Assembly (NCBI RefSeq): GCF_001434395.1 | Contig: NZ_AZFS01000046.1 | Span: 112,904 to 176,903, forward strand | Length of the DNA stretch: 64,000 bases | Source: Levilactobacillus hammesii DSM 16381 | Lineage (GTDB): Bacteria; Bacillota; Bacilli; Lactobacillales; Lactobacillaceae | Reading direction: 5' to 3' | Shown: positions 1-8,437 of the stretch, piece after piece | Layout: each line of letters begins with the position of its first letter | Position numbering within the stretch: position 1 is the stretch's first letter | Position numbers and translations under genes: made by a program | The notes under the pieces: model-generated | The model's database searches: none | What the model was told of the DNA's origin: nothing | The model's input: only the letters and a program-made list of their open reading frames with translations

Positions 1-698
1 TTTTCGTGCCATTTACGTTATCGCAATCCGGCATGATCATCCACTGGTTCCGCGTCCGAGAGGGCTTCTGGTTAGGAAAAGCGTTCATTAACTTAGTGGG
101 GGCTTTGATATCGGTCGGCTTGGTTGCCATTCTATTATTCATGCGGTTTGCCAACGTCTGGCCATACCTGATCATCATGCCATTGCTGTTGCTGCTGTTT
201 TATCGCATTAATCAACACTACAAAAAGGTTGCGCGACAATTACGGGTGGCAGCAAAGACGAAGGCTGACATGCACGAATACGACGGGGCTACCGTCATTG
301 TCTTGGTCAGCAACATTACCCGGGTGACGGCCGGCGCGATTAACTACGCGCGGTCCATTGGGGACTACGTCATCGCGATGCACGTGTCCTTCGATGAGAA
401 TCCCGAGAAGGAACACAAGACGGCGCAGGAGTTCAAGGAGGAATTCCCAGACATTCGGTTTGTGGACATTCATTCTTCCTACCGGTCGATTGCGACACCG
501 ACGTTGCGGTTCTGTGATGTGATTGCCAAACGCGCGGCCGAGCGGAACTTTACCACCACGGTGTTGGTGCCACAGTTCGTGCCACGGCATCCTTGGCAAA
601 ATGTTTTGCATAACCAAACGGCGCTTCGTCTGCGGACGACCCTGAATTCACGGGAAAATATTATTGTTTCAACTTACAATTATCATTTAAAAGAGTAG
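1..698 (+). CDS. APC-type amino-acid permease, C-terminal part (5' end outside window)
   Basis: The reading frame is open from the window edge, so this is the C-terminal part of a longer membrane transporter. The first visible residues read F-V-P-F-T-L-S-Q-S-G-M, a stretch typical of APC-superfamily permeases close to the last membrane helices. Two hydrophobic helices follow (about residues 28-48 and 52-66 counted from base 6). The last 150 residues are soluble and contain a UspA-like segment (ATVIVLVSNITRVTAGAINYA...) as in the cytoplasmic tail of many Gram-positive amino-acid permeases. The substrate cannot be told from this part. The GTG at base 6 is an internal codon, not a start. An intrinsic terminator follows the stop. 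Confidence 0.8.
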   Translation, partial: FVPFTLSQSGMIIHWFRVREGFWLGKAFINLVGALISVGLVAILLFMRFANVWPYLIIMPLLLLLFYRINQHYKKVARQLRVAAKTKADMHEYDGATVIVLVSNITRVTAGAINYARSIGDYVIAMHVSFDENPEKEHKTAQEFKEEFPDIRFVDIHSSYRSIATPTLRFCDVIAKRAAERNFTTTVLVPQFVPRHPWQNVLHNQTALRLRTTLNSRENIIVSTYNYHLKE

Positions 699-703
699 TT
701 ACG

Positions 704-745
704 AAGTTCTTCGAAGCCATTATTGTGGCTACGGAGAACTTTTTT
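704..745 (+). terminator. Intrinsic terminator of the permease gene
   Basis: The arms AAGTTCT (704-710) and AGAACTT (735-741) pair, with an inner AAGCCA/TGGCT match, and a run of T follows. Confidence 0.7.
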
Positions 746-900
746 GGTGCAACTTGAAGTGCTGGATCATTAGCGGACAACCCCCTTTTGGGTAATAGTC
801 TGGTTTTGGCGTGAAACTAAAGATATTGACACTTGGGTATTTCATCAACACTAGTAGAAGCGTTGTGGCAGCTGTGGTTACGTTGGCATCGACGGGGGAA

Positions 901-941
901 GAAAGCAAACATCCCGTAAAGCCACATTGGACCTTACGGGA
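901..941 (-). terminator. Probable terminator of the first lrgAB operon
   Basis: Read on the minus strand, TCCCGTAAG pairs with CTTTACGGGA about 11 bases later, and a T-rich tail follows. It lies 25 bases beyond the lrgB stop. Confidence 0.6.
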
Positions 942-965
942 CGCAAATTAAAAGTTATGGGGTAC

Positions 966-1772
966 TTATCGGAGGCCCACCAATGAAGCAAACGGTGGTA
1001 CCAGGAGATCGACGACAATCGAGATGATAACCACGGCGATCGAGGCCATGGAACCTTGAATCGAGCCCAGTTGGACGGCCTTGGCCGAACCCACCGTGTG
1101 GCCGGCGGTTCCCAGCCCTAAACCGGCACCAATGGGATCCTTGTCGATCCGGAAGAATTTGACCAGCCAATCGCCAAGTGCGTAGATGATGACGGAATTC
1201 AGGATGCAGGCGGTCGCAGTCACGGCACCGACGCCACCGATGGCGTTGGAGATCGGCATAGCAATGGCCGTTGTCGCCGCTTGGGGCAGCATGGAGGCAA
1301 TTCCTACGGTGTCCAGACCAATGAGCTTAGCGGCCTCGTAAATCACCAATAATGAGAGGCTCAGGCCAATGATGAGGGACAAAATGATTTCGAGCCAGAA
1401 ACGTTTGACAATGTCGTTCCGGCGATAGAGGGGAACGGCGAAGGCGATCGTCGCTGGATTGAGGAACCAGAAGATGATATCCCCCCCGGGCTTGTAGGCC
1501 GAGCGGTAGAACGTGGCGGTCGAGGTGCCAAAGGCCTTGGCCAGGAGGAATAGGACCAAAATCCCCAGAACCATCCCGACAAAGAGCGGTTGAAACAGGA
1601 AGAAACCTTTACTAATTTTGAAGAGCCATTGGCCGATTAGGTAGACGACCAGTGACAAGAAGATACCAAAGATGGCGTTACCAGCGGTGGAGCCGTCGGC
1701 GTTGTTTCCCAATCCGTCGCCGAGCCATTTGCCCCACAACGCTAAATTGGGGTTTTCCGCTAAAATTATCAT
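966..1772 (-). CDS. lrgB: LrgB/CidB family membrane protein, copy 1
   Basis: This 268-residue polytopic protein belongs to the LrgB/CidB family, the partner of the holin-like LrgA. In staphylococci the pair modulates murein hydrolase activity and lysis; in other bacteria it has been linked to pyruvate or glycolate movement. Family marks are FLNPATIAFAVPLY near residue 110, LPQAATTAIAMP near 160 and GLGLGTAGHTVGSAKA near 225. About 30 polar residues precede the first membrane helix, making the protein longer than the usual 230. AGAAGG precedes the ATG. It lies 24 bases after lrgA copy 1 and is a close paralogue of the gene at 2573-3379. Confidence 0.9.
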   Translation of the reverse strand: MIILAENPNLALWGKWLGDGLGNNADGSTAGNAIFGIFLSLVVYLIGQWLFKISKGFFLFQPLFVGMVLGILVLFLLAKAFGTSTATFYRSAYKPGGDIIFWFLNPATIAFAVPLYRRNDIVKRFWLEIILSLIIGLSLSLLVIYEAAKLIGLDTVGIASMLPQAATTAIAMPISNAIGGVGAVTATACILNSVIIYALGDWLVKFFRIDKDPIGAGLGLGTAGHTVGSAKAVQLGSIQGSMASIAVVIISIVVDLLVPPFASLVGLR

Positions 1773-1796
1773 GTTATAACCTTCTTAATTTAGGCG

Positions 1797-2246
1797 CTAA
1801 AGAGTCGTTTCTTGTTCCACCGCGGATTTGCGATGGAAGAGGTGTTGTCGCAGCCAGATCAAGCCCACCGCGGTGTAGCTGACGAGCACCAGCATGACGA
1901 TGGTAGCGATGAGCACCACGGCCGTAATCTGCAAGCCCTGGGCCTTTAAGATGTCCAGACTGGCTGCGAGTTGAACACCAGCGGGAACGAAGAGAAAGGC
2001 AATCAGACTGATCATAAAATCGGCAAACTTTTCAACGTTACGTAATTTTAGGATGTGGGTGGCCAGCAGGGTGTAGAGAATCACAATCCCAATGACTGGC
2101 GTTGGAACGGGAAGTGACGCGGGGAATAGGGGAGAGATTAGGCTTGCCACAAAGAGAATTGCGGCGAAAATACTCATTTGACCCAAAATCGGTGTGGGCT
2201 GCTCCCCGGCAGTCTCTGGCTGGGTCGTTGGATGTTGTTGAGCCAA
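1797..2246 (-). CDS. lrgA: LrgA/CidA holin-like protein, copy 1
   Basis: This is a 149-residue holin-like membrane protein (LrgA/CidA family) with about four helices after a polar N-terminus. The core reads FPASLPVPTPVIGIVILYTLLATHI, followed by a conserved LRNVEKF segment. A longer frame begins at base 2327, but a TTG at 2246 preceded by AGGAG with 8 bases spacing is the better start: it gives MAQQHPTTQPE..., which matches the layout of the paralogue starting at 3897. The gene is first in a lrgAB operon driven by the promoter at 2366-2394. Confidence 0.87.
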   Translation of the reverse strand: MAQQHPTTQPETAGEQPTPILGQMSIFAAILFVASLISPLFPASLPVPTPVIGIVILYTLLATHILKLRNVEKFADFMISLIAFLFVPAGVQLAASLDILKAQGLQITAVVLIATIVMLVLVSYTAVGLIWLRQHLFHRKSAVEQETTL

Positions 2247-2365
2247 GATAAAATCTCCTTTCAAACGCAAAGCTTGGTTCGGCGATGCGGGAGAGGTCAC
2301 AAAGGAAAACCTTGGCAGAGGCAACATGAAACTCGTTGTGAAACCGCTCTCAATCGCTCATAATC

Positions 2366-2394
2366 ATTATATGGGATTTTGACGGTTTGCACAA
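2366..2394 (-). promoter_or_regulatory. Promoter of lrgAB copy 1
   Basis: On the minus strand TTGTGC, 17 bases, TATAAT. Transcription would begin near 2359, giving a leader of about 113 bases, the same length as for copy 2. The remaining bases to 2572 show no gene and no clear terminator for the upstream lrgB. Confidence 0.7.
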
Positions 2395-2572
2395 GGGTAA
2401 TCTGCGGTATGACGCGGTTTGTGGGATGGCTTGTGCAGTGATATTGTGCTGCAAGCAGTCGAACTAGGTTTCAAAAAGCTTTTCAACGTGACTAATTTTT
2501 CACAAGCGTCTTAAAACGAACTGAATTCGAAAAAAACGTCGAAAAAAAGTGTGAGCGTTTTGCCTGAGTGGG

Positions 2573-3379
2573 CTATTTTAGACCCATCAAGGCGGCGAAT
2601 GGGGGAACCACGATGTCGACCACGATGGAAATAATGACGACCGCGATCGAGGCCATGGAGCCCTGAATCGAGCCCAGTTGCAGGGCTTTGGCGGAGCCCA
2701 CGGTATGGCCAGCCGTCCCTAGTCCCAGGCCAGCGCCAATGGGATCGTGGTTAATCCGAAAGAATTTAACCAGCCAATCCCCCAGCGCGTAGATAATCAC
2801 AGCGTTTAAGATGCAGGCCATGGCGGTAACGGCAGCGTTACCACCGATGGCACTGGCAATCGGCATGGCAATCGCAGTGGTTGCCGCCTGTGGTAGCATG
2901 GAGGCGATCCCCACGTGATCGAGTCCCAGTAACTTGGCCGCACCGTAAATGAAGAACAGTGAGGCTATGAGACCAATGATGAGGGACAGGAGAATCTCCA
3001 ACCAGAAGCGTTTCACGATGTCGTTACGCCGGTATAGGGGGATGGCAAAGGCAATAGTTGCAGGGTTCAGGAACCAAAAAATAATGTCACCACCGGGTTT
3101 GTAAGCGGATTTATAAAAGGTTGCGGTGGTTGTGCCAAACACTTTAGCTAGTAAGAATAGAATGAAGATGCCAAGGACCATGCCGACAAAGAGCGGTTGG
3201 AAGAGAAAGAACCCCTTGCCAAGCTTAAATAGCCATTGACCGATTAAATAGACCAGTAAGGACAGAAAAATTCCAAAAGCAGCATTTCCAGCCGAGACAC
3301 CAGCGGCATTGGTTCCGAGTGCGTCACCCAGCCACTTGCCCCAGACCGCCATGTGCGGTGTGGTTGTCAAAATAATCAT
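2573..3379 (-). CDS. lrgB: LrgB/CidB family membrane protein, copy 2
   Basis: This 268-residue LrgB-family protein is collinear with the protein at 966-1772 over its whole length, with identical core motifs (FLNPATIAFAIPLYRRNDIV, GLGLGTAGHTVGSAKA). Differences cluster in the N-terminal 30 residues and in one membrane helix near residue 140. It lies 77 bases after lrgA copy 2, a wider gap than in copy 1. The tandem position and equal length point to duplication of a whole lrgAB operon. The function is as for the family: a membrane partner of LrgA in control of lysis or in small organic acid transport. Confidence 0.9.
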   Translation of the reverse strand: MIILTTTPHMAVWGKWLGDALGTNAAGVSAGNAAFGIFLSLLVYLIGQWLFKLGKGFFLFQPLFVGMVLGIFILFLLAKVFGTTTATFYKSAYKPGGDIIFWFLNPATIAFAIPLYRRNDIVKRFWLEILLSLIIGLIASLFFIYGAAKLLGLDHVGIASMLPQAATTAIAMPIASAIGGNAAVTAMACILNAVIIYALGDWLVKFFRINHDPIGAGLGLGTAGHTVGSAKALQLGSIQGSMASIAVVIISIVVDIVVPPFAALMGLK

Positions 3380-3456
3380 AGATACTCATCTCTCTTATGC
3401 AATTTTCTATTGATCCTAAAATGATGAAGTCGCTGACACAGTCTGCCAGCCAATGA

Positions 3457-3897
3457 TTACGATTTGATGTCGACGCTGCGATGGAAGATGTGCTTACGAA
3501 TCCAGATCATCCCAGCAGTGGTGTAGGCCACAACGACTAACATGACGATGGTGGCAATCAGGACAACGCCTACAATCTGCAGTCCCTGTGTCTTTAAAAT
3601 GTTCAGGCTTGCGGCTAATTGAATACCAGAAGGGACGAAGAGAAAGGCAATCAGACTAATCATAAAATCGCCGAATTTTTCGACATTACGTAGCTTGACG
3701 ATGTGCGTTGCAAGCAAAACGTAGAGCAGGATTAGACCGATAACGGGTGTGGGAACCGGAAAAGATGGCGGAAAGAGCGGGGAAATCAGACTGGAGACAA
3801 ACAGAATTGCGGCAAAGATGGCCATTTGCACGATAATTGGTGACGGTTTTTCTTCCGTCGTCGGTTCTGTTTGGGGAACTTTATCTGGACGAGCCAT
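3457..3897 (-). CDS. lrgA: LrgA/CidA holin-like protein, copy 2
   Basis: This is a 146-residue holin-like protein paralogous to the one at 1797-2246. The start ATG at 3897 (MARPDKVPQTEPTTEE...) is preceded by AAAGGAGAT; the frame extends further upstream to 3939, but that part lacks a ribosome binding site. The hydrophobic core FPPSFPVPTPVIGLILLYVLLATHIVKLRNVEKFGDF is nearly the same as in copy 1, while the polar N-termini differ. It is cotranscribed with lrgB copy 2 from the promoter at 4018-4046. Confidence 0.88.
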   Translation of the reverse strand: MARPDKVPQTEPTTEEKPSPIIVQMAIFAAILFVSSLISPLFPPSFPVPTPVIGLILLYVLLATHIVKLRNVEKFGDFMISLIAFLFVPSGIQLAASLNILKTQGLQIVGVVLIATIVMLVVVAYTTAGMIWIRKHIFHRSVDIKS

Positions 3898-4017
3898 AGA
3901 AAAATCTCCTTTCGATAAAACACCGAATCCAACCAGCAATCACCAGAATTTCACAAGGAAATCAGGCGGCTATTATAAGAATATCAATAAGCACTTAAGT
4001 ACGCTCAAACTAACCTC

Positions 4018-4046
4018 ATTATATGGGGACGCTTATCATTACACAA
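4018..4046 (-). promoter_or_regulatory. Promoter of lrgAB copy 2
   Basis: On the minus strand TTGTGT, 17 bases, TATAAT, with about 114 bases of leader before the lrgA ATG. Leader segments near the ribosome binding site and around TTTCCTTGTGAA resemble those of copy 1. The rest of the 3898-4298 divergent region is A+T rich and shows no supportable gene. Confidence 0.7.
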
Positions 4047-4233
4047 GCCAAATGTCCGCTAAATCAGCGATTGACGGATATTTATTTATTGATATTGAGG
4101 GGAATCCATTGGGCATTTGTTTTCATTGGTTTTTCGTTGAACTAACTAAGCTGTGATTAAAATAGTTATGTTTGTGAAAAGTGATGGGATCAATTGAAAA
4201 ACTTAACTTTTCCGAACAATCTTAAAATGGCGG

Positions 4234-4262
4234 TTGTGTTTAATTTGGGAGATTTGTATAAT
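4234..4262 (+). promoter_or_regulatory. Promoter of tagO
   Basis: TTGTGT, 17 bases, TATAAT, ending 36 bases before the tagO start codon. Confidence 0.75.
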
Positions 4263-4298
4263 TAGCAAAAGATATGTAGAAAAGAAAGAGGACACTTT

Positions 4299-5393
4299 AT
4301 GAGATTTGAGATTATTGTTAGCTTATTTGCTACCATGATTATCTCCGCAGTCCTAACGCCGTTTGTACGCCGCTTCGCGTTTCAAATTGGTGCGGTGGAT
4401 AAACCGAATCAACGACGGGTCAATAAGGTCCCGATGCCAACATTGGGTGGCCTGGCGATTTTTATAGCGTTTACCTTTTCAACCATGTTTCTCTTACGCG
4501 ACCAGATGCCAACGCAACAGTTGTGGGGCCTGTTCGGTGGGGAGTGTATTATCATCGCGGGAGGCATGATCGATGACGTCTTCGAACTGAAGCCCCGTCA
4601 GAAAGTGATGTTTCAATTAGCGGCGGCACTCGAGGTCTACTTCGTTGCCGGCGTTCGCATGCGTTATCTGACACTGCCTTTTATTGGGGCGTGGCATTTT
4701 GGTTGGCTTGCGCTGCCCATTACGCTGTTATGGATTGTCGCGATTGTCAACGCCATCAACCTGATTGATGGATTGGATGGATTGGCAACGGGTGTTTCGA
4801 TTATTGCATTGACCACGACCGGGATTACGGGGTTATTCTTCCTTAACGTGGCGAACACCTGGGTGGCCATTATGATCTTTGCCTTGGTGGCCGCAATGGT
4901 TGGTTTCTTGCCTTACAACTTTTTCCCAGCGCGGATTTATTTAGGGGATACGGGGGCCCAGTTCATTGGCTTCATGATTGCCTGTTTCTCGCTGTATGGC
5001 TTGAAGAACGTGACCTTTATTTCCGTGATCATCCCCGTGATCATTTTGGGCGTGCCGATTACGGATACCGTGTATGCGATGATTCGCCGGATTCTGAACA
5101 AGCAGCCAATCTCACACGCTGACAAGCACCATTTGCACCATCGCTTGATGCAGCTGGGATTGACGCACCGGCAGACGGTGTTGGTCATTTATGGGATCGC
5201 GCTGATCTTTTCGTTCATTTCACTGTTATACCCGTTGTCCACGATTTGGGGCTCCGTCCTGTTGACCATTGCCATTCTGATCGGCTTGGAACTCTTCGTG
5301 GAAGCCATCGGTTTGGTCGGTTCGGATCGGCAGCCGTTATTGCATTGGATCAAACGGATCGTGAAGCAACTCACCTCTAAAAATTCAGATTAG
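4299..5393 (+). CDS. tagO: Undecaprenyl-phosphate N-acetylglucosaminyl 1-phosphate transferase (TagO/WecA)
   Basis: This 364-residue, roughly ten-helix membrane enzyme of the MraY/WecA family moves GlcNAc-1-phosphate from UDP-GlcNAc to undecaprenyl phosphate on the cytoplasmic face. It is the first step of wall teichoic acid and other wall polysaccharide linkage units. Seen in the sequence are the Asp pair DD at 92-93 (GGMIDDVFEL), the catalytic-loop motif NAINLIDGLDGLA at 151-163, GDTGA at 216-220 and the His-rich loop HADKHHLHHR at 273-282. Length and motif order fit the WecA/TagO branch rather than MraY. It stands alone between its promoter and a strong terminator. Confidence 0.93.
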   Translation: MRFEIIVSLFATMIISAVLTPFVRRFAFQIGAVDKPNQRRVNKVPMPTLGGLAIFIAFTFSTMFLLRDQMPTQQLWGLFGGECIIIAGGMIDDVFELKPRQKVMFQLAAALEVYFVAGVRMRYLTLPFIGAWHFGWLALPITLLWIVAIVNAINLIDGLDGLATGVSIIALTTTGITGLFFLNVANTWVAIMIFALVAAMVGFLPYNFFPARIYLGDTGAQFIGFMIACFSLYGLKNVTFISVIIPVIILGVPITDTVYAMIRRILNKQPISHADKHHLHHRLMQLGLTHRQTVLVIYGIALIFSFISLLYPLSTIWGSVLLTIAILIGLELFVEAIGLVGSDRQPLLHWIKRIVKQLTSKNSD

Positions 5394-5421
5394 ATTAAAA
5401 TGATGTCCGGGATATGACGCA

Positions 5422-5470
5422 AAAATCAGCATTTTCAGAAGGATAGCCTTCTGTAAATGCTGATTTTTTT
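5422..5470 (+). terminator. Terminator of tagO
   Basis: A long stem (AAATCAGCATTT...AAATGCTGATTT) enclosing AGAAGG/CCTTCT is followed by seven T. Confidence 0.9.
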
Positions 5471-5524
5471 GCTGTGCTTACGTTAACGCTCGTAAATAAT
5501 ATTTCTAATTTTATATAGTCGAAA

Positions 5525-5565
5525 CGTGGGCCAGAAGACAGCTCCTAAGCACCTTCTGGCCCACG
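5525..5565 (-). terminator. Perfect 13-bp inverted repeat after the yigZ-type gene
   Basis: CGTGGGCCAGAAG and CTTCTGGCCCACG pair perfectly around a 15-base loop, just beyond the stop of the minus-strand gene. The following T run is short (GTTTCG), so a role as terminator is likely but not certain. Confidence 0.55.
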
Positions 5566-5567
5566 CT

Positions 5568-6230
5568 TTAATCTGATTCGTGGCTGCTGGCATGAATCTC
5601 AACGGGAACTTCGTGATAGTCAATCTCACCAAGCGTCAGTGTGAGCCGATCACTCAGAAGGTCGGTAATGGCCTGCTGCGTTTCCGCCACGGCATCTAAA
5701 TCAACGGCAATTGTGACCGCGACTTTGTCGGTGTACGTCGTATCGAGCGTGGTGATCTTTTCCTCGGTTAAGTAGTGACTGAGGCGATCATAGTTGGCGT
5801 AATCCACGGCTAGGGTCATGGCGCGTTGTCGGACACGCTTGACCACACCCACGGCTTCGATGGCGGTGGACGTCGCGTTGCTGTAAGCGCGAATCAGGCC
5901 GCCAGCACCGAGTTTGATGCCCCCGAAGTAACGGGTGACGACGGCAATGACGTTGTGGAGTTGGTTGCGTTGCAGCACAGTGAGAATGGGGACACCAGCG
6001 GTCCCAGAGGGTTCACCGTTGTCACTCTCGCGTTGAATCTCATCGTGTTCACCGAGGACGTAGGCCCAACAGTGGTGGTTGGCTTTGGGTTCACGGCTGC
6101 TGACCTCAGCCAGAAAGGCCTTGGCTTCTTCTTCGCTGGTGATTCGGGCGATGTCCGTGATAAATCGCGATTTTTTAATCTCAAGGGCGTGTTGACCGGT
6201 TGTTTGAATGGTTAAGTAGTCAGTTTCCAT
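5568..6230 (-). CDS. YigZ/IMPACT family protein (UPF0029 + DUF1949)
   Basis: This 220-residue soluble protein is of the YigZ/YvyE/IMPACT family. The N-terminal UPF0029 domain carries KKSRFI (19-24), ANHHCWAYV (about 50-58), SDNGEPSGTAGVPIL (about 69-83) and VVTRYFGGIKLGAGGLIRAYS (about 98-118). The C-terminal 75 residues form the ferredoxin-like DUF1949. Bacterial members are sometimes annotated as dipeptidase-like or linked to translation, but no firm reaction is known. AAAGGTG precedes the ATG. It is transcribed away from comFA, sharing an intergenic region of 77 bases. In many Firmicutes this gene sits near tagO and comF, as here. Confidence 0.88.
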   Translation of the reverse strand: METDYLTIQTTGQHALEIKKSRFITDIARITSEEEAKAFLAEVSSREPKANHHCWAYVLGEHDEIQRESDNGEPSGTAGVPILTVLQRNQLHNVIAVVTRYFGGIKLGAGGLIRAYSNATSTAIEAVGVVKRVRQRAMTLAVDYANYDRLSHYLTEEKITTLDTTYTDKVAVTIAVDLDAVAETQQAITDLLSDRLTLTLGEIDYHEVPVEIHASSHESD

Positions 6231-6249
6231 AAAAAAACACCTTTCTCAA

Positions 6250-6277
6250 AAATATTTAGCCGCTTTTTACGGAGTTA
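6250..6277 (+). promoter_or_regulatory. Candidate competence-type promoter element of comFA
   Basis: AAATATT, 6 bases, then CTTTTTACGGAGTTA, ending 30 bases before the comFA ATG. The same arrangement with the same spacing occurs at 49025-49052. The T-run followed by TACG resembles alternative sigma factor (ComX/SigX-type) late-competence boxes of Lactobacillales. That reading is inference. Confidence 0.5.
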
Positions 6278-6307
6278 GTTCCTGTACCATCAGATGGGAG
6301 GAACGTC

Positions 6308-7624
6308 ATGAATGAGCTATCAGAATTTTTTGGTCGCCGTATGCCGGCTGATCGGGTGATCCCAGAATTGGGAGACGGGCAGGTTGCCGTCCAACGCATT
6401 GGTCAACGATACCAGTGTCAGCGGTGCCAACAATGGCTTGCTGAGACGGATCGCTTGCCCAATGGGGCCTGGTACTGTCGACAGTGTCTGCAGATGGGAC
6501 GACTGACCTCGCAGACTAAATTATACACTATTCCCGAGCCGAATCGTTTCCCGATCCCGGCAGCGTCTCGGTTAACCTGGGCGGGCAAGCTCAGTGCCGA
6601 TCAACAACGAGCGGCCGAGGCCATTTATCGCCAGGTGCAGCAGGGGAAAGATCAGTTGCTGTGGGCCGTGACGGGGGCAGGAAAAACGGAGATTGTCTAC
6701 CCAGCGTTAGACTGGGCGCTGACGCGAGGGTGGCGCGTTGCCTGGGTTTCCCCGCGCGTTGACGTGTGCTTGGAGTTGGCGCCCCGCATTCACGCGGCCT
6801 TTCGAGACGTAAGCCAGTGCTTGTTGTACGGGGAACAGACCGTCCCCTACGCCTATAGTCAGCTGACGATCTGTACCACGCACCAGTTGCTAAGGTTCGA
6901 ACGGGCCTTTGATTGGATCGTTGTGGACGAGGTCGATGCTTTTCCATTGGCTACCAGTCCACTGCTGCAGGGGGCCATCACCCGCGCCGAGAAAGAAACG
7001 GGCCAGCACCTATACCTGACGGCAACCCCGGGTGAAGCGTTGCAACGGGAGATTCGCCGGCAGACCCTTGCCGTGACCTATCTTCCCTTACGTTATCACG
7101 GGTTCCTCCTACCACGCCTTCAGGTGAGACTGGCTTGGCGTTGGCGGCAGATGTTGGCCAAGCAACGCCTGCCCAAGGGGCTCGTTCGCCAATTACAGCG
7201 CTATGGTCGTCAAGGCCAGCGCTTCTTACTCTTTGTACCGCACGTACGGGATCTCCCGCTCGTGATGGCAGCGTTGGACTTGGCTGGAATTCGTGGGGGC
7301 GCTAGTGTTCATGCGGCTGACCATGACCGGACGGCGAAGGTGCAGGCGATGCGCGACCAACGGGTGTCCTTCCTAGTGACGACAACGATTCTAGAACGTG
7401 GGGTAACGTTTCCCAATATCGCCGTGGTTATTTTGGGTGGGGATGATGCGGTCTTCTCGACTGCAGCTCTGGTTCAGATTGCGGGCCGAGCGGGGCGGAG
7501 CGCTGATTTTCCTAAGGGAGAGGTGACCTGCTATGTCCAGAGTCAAACCCGAACCATTCGCCGCGCCCAGGTGATGATTGACCGGCTGAATCGGCAGGGC
7601 AAGCAGCGGGGTGGGCACACATGA
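6308..7624 (+). CDS. comFA: ComFA, ATP-dependent helicase for DNA uptake
   Basis: This 438-residue superfamily 2 helicase-like protein powers or assists transport of transforming single-stranded DNA across the membrane. A four-Cys zinc motif (Cys37, Cys40, Cys57, Cys60) precedes the helicase core. The core has Walker A GAGKT (about 123-127), a DEVD Walker B box (WIVVDEVDAF), TATPG and the C-terminal motif TTTILERGVTFPN. The length is normal for ComFA and there is no frameshift. GGGAGG precedes the ATG. The last codons overlap comFC by 4 bases (ATGA), so the two are translationally coupled. The motif at 6250-6277 may tie the operon to competence regulation. Confidence 0.93.
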   Translation: MNELSEFFGRRMPADRVIPELGDGQVAVQRIGQRYQCQRCQQWLAETDRLPNGAWYCRQCLQMGRLTSQTKLYTIPEPNRFPIPAASRLTWAGKLSADQQRAAEAIYRQVQQGKDQLLWAVTGAGKTEIVYPALDWALTRGWRVAWVSPRVDVCLELAPRIHAAFRDVSQCLLYGEQTVPYAYSQLTICTTHQLLRFERAFDWIVVDEVDAFPLATSPLLQGAITRAEKETGQHLYLTATPGEALQREIRRQTLAVTYLPLRYHGFLLPRLQVRLAWRWRQMLAKQRLPKGLVRQLQRYGRQGQRFLLFVPHVRDLPLVMAALDLAGIRGGASVHAADHDRTAKVQAMRDQRVSFLVTTTILERGVTFPNIAVVILGGDDAVFSTAALVQIAGRAGRSADFPKGEVTCYVQSQTRTIRRAQVMIDRLNRQGKQRGGHT

Positions 7625-8298
7625 CGACTTGCGTTTGGTGCCAGCGGGCGTTTCCAGTTTCCCTGACGCTTCCTGAGATCCTAGCGTGGCGGCCCTTACC
7701 CCAGCCACCCCTGTGTCCCAGCTGTCAGGACCGCTTGACCCCCATTACGGGGAATCGGTGCCCAGACTGTGGCCGACAGCAGGCGACCCGAACGGTCTGT
7801 CACGATTGCGAACGTTGGCAGGCGGTCCCACTGAAGAATCACGCGTTGTTTCGTTATGATGCGGGGATGAAAGCTTACATGCAACAGTATAAATTTCAGG
7901 GGGACTATGCGCTCCGCAAGGCCTTACAGGCGCCGCTTTCCCGTGCATTATCGCGGCAGACGTACGATATACTCGTGCCCATTCCCATTGACCAGCAAAC
8001 GTGGCGAACCCGGGGGTTTAATCAGGTGACGGGGTGGCTACGGGATCAGCCCTATTATCAGGCGTTGGCGGTCAAGGACGACCATAAGAAACGGCCACAG
8101 TCGGCCAAGACACGGGCAGAGCGATTACTGACACCACAACCCTTTCAATTAGTGGAACAGGTGGCGCCCATTTTGATTGGCCAACGGGTACTTTTACTGG
8201 ATGACGTCTACACGACGGGCCGGACTTTGCGCCACGCAGCTGACCAAATTTATTTAGGAGGCGCGAAAGCGGTTACTAGCTTGACTTTAGCGCGTTGA
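7621..8298 (+). CDS. comFC: ComFC-type phosphoribosyltransferase-like competence protein
   Basis: This 225-residue ComF/GntX family protein is needed for transformation in competent Gram-positives and acts with ComFA. The N-terminal 60 residues hold paired cysteines typical of a zinc-binding knuckle (TTCVWC, CPSC, CPDC, CHDC). The C-terminal part is a phosphoribosyltransferase fold with the PRPP-binding loop VLLLDDVYTTGRTL near residue 190. The start overlaps the comFA stop by 4 bases. Intact length suggests the late competence machinery is kept, although natural transformation cannot be concluded from two genes. Confidence 0.9.
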   Translation: MTTCVWCQRAFPVSLTLPEILAWRPLPQPPLCPSCQDRLTPITGNRCPDCGRQQATRTVCHDCERWQAVPLKNHALFRYDAGMKAYMQQYKFQGDYALRKALQAPLSRALSRQTYDILVPIPIDQQTWRTRGFNQVTGWLRDQPYYQALAVKDDHKKRPQSAKTRAERLLTPQPFQLVEQVAPILIGQRVLLLDDVYTTGRTLRHAADQIYLGGAKAVTSLTLAR

Positions 8299-8323
8299 GG
8301 CGGATTAAATTTCGTGAGAATAA

Positions 8324-8352
8324 TTGTTTCTGATAGGGCTTTCTATTATAAT
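8324..8352 (+). promoter_or_regulatory. Promoter of hpf
   Basis: TTGTTT, 17 bases, TATAAT, with an 85-base leader before the hpf ATG. Confidence 0.7.
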
Positions 8353-8437
8353 AATAGTAAGCAAAGCATATTAGAAGAGTGGTCCTTCTAATGCTGAGCA
8401 AACCAGGTGTTATCTTGGTTGAAGGGAGAGAAGTTTT

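Noticed and set aside
3749..4156. Plus-strand frame of 135 codons across the second lrgA and the divergent region
   Set aside because: It has no ribosome binding site and lies opposite lrgA; its translation shows no domain, and the second part is A+T-rich promoter region.
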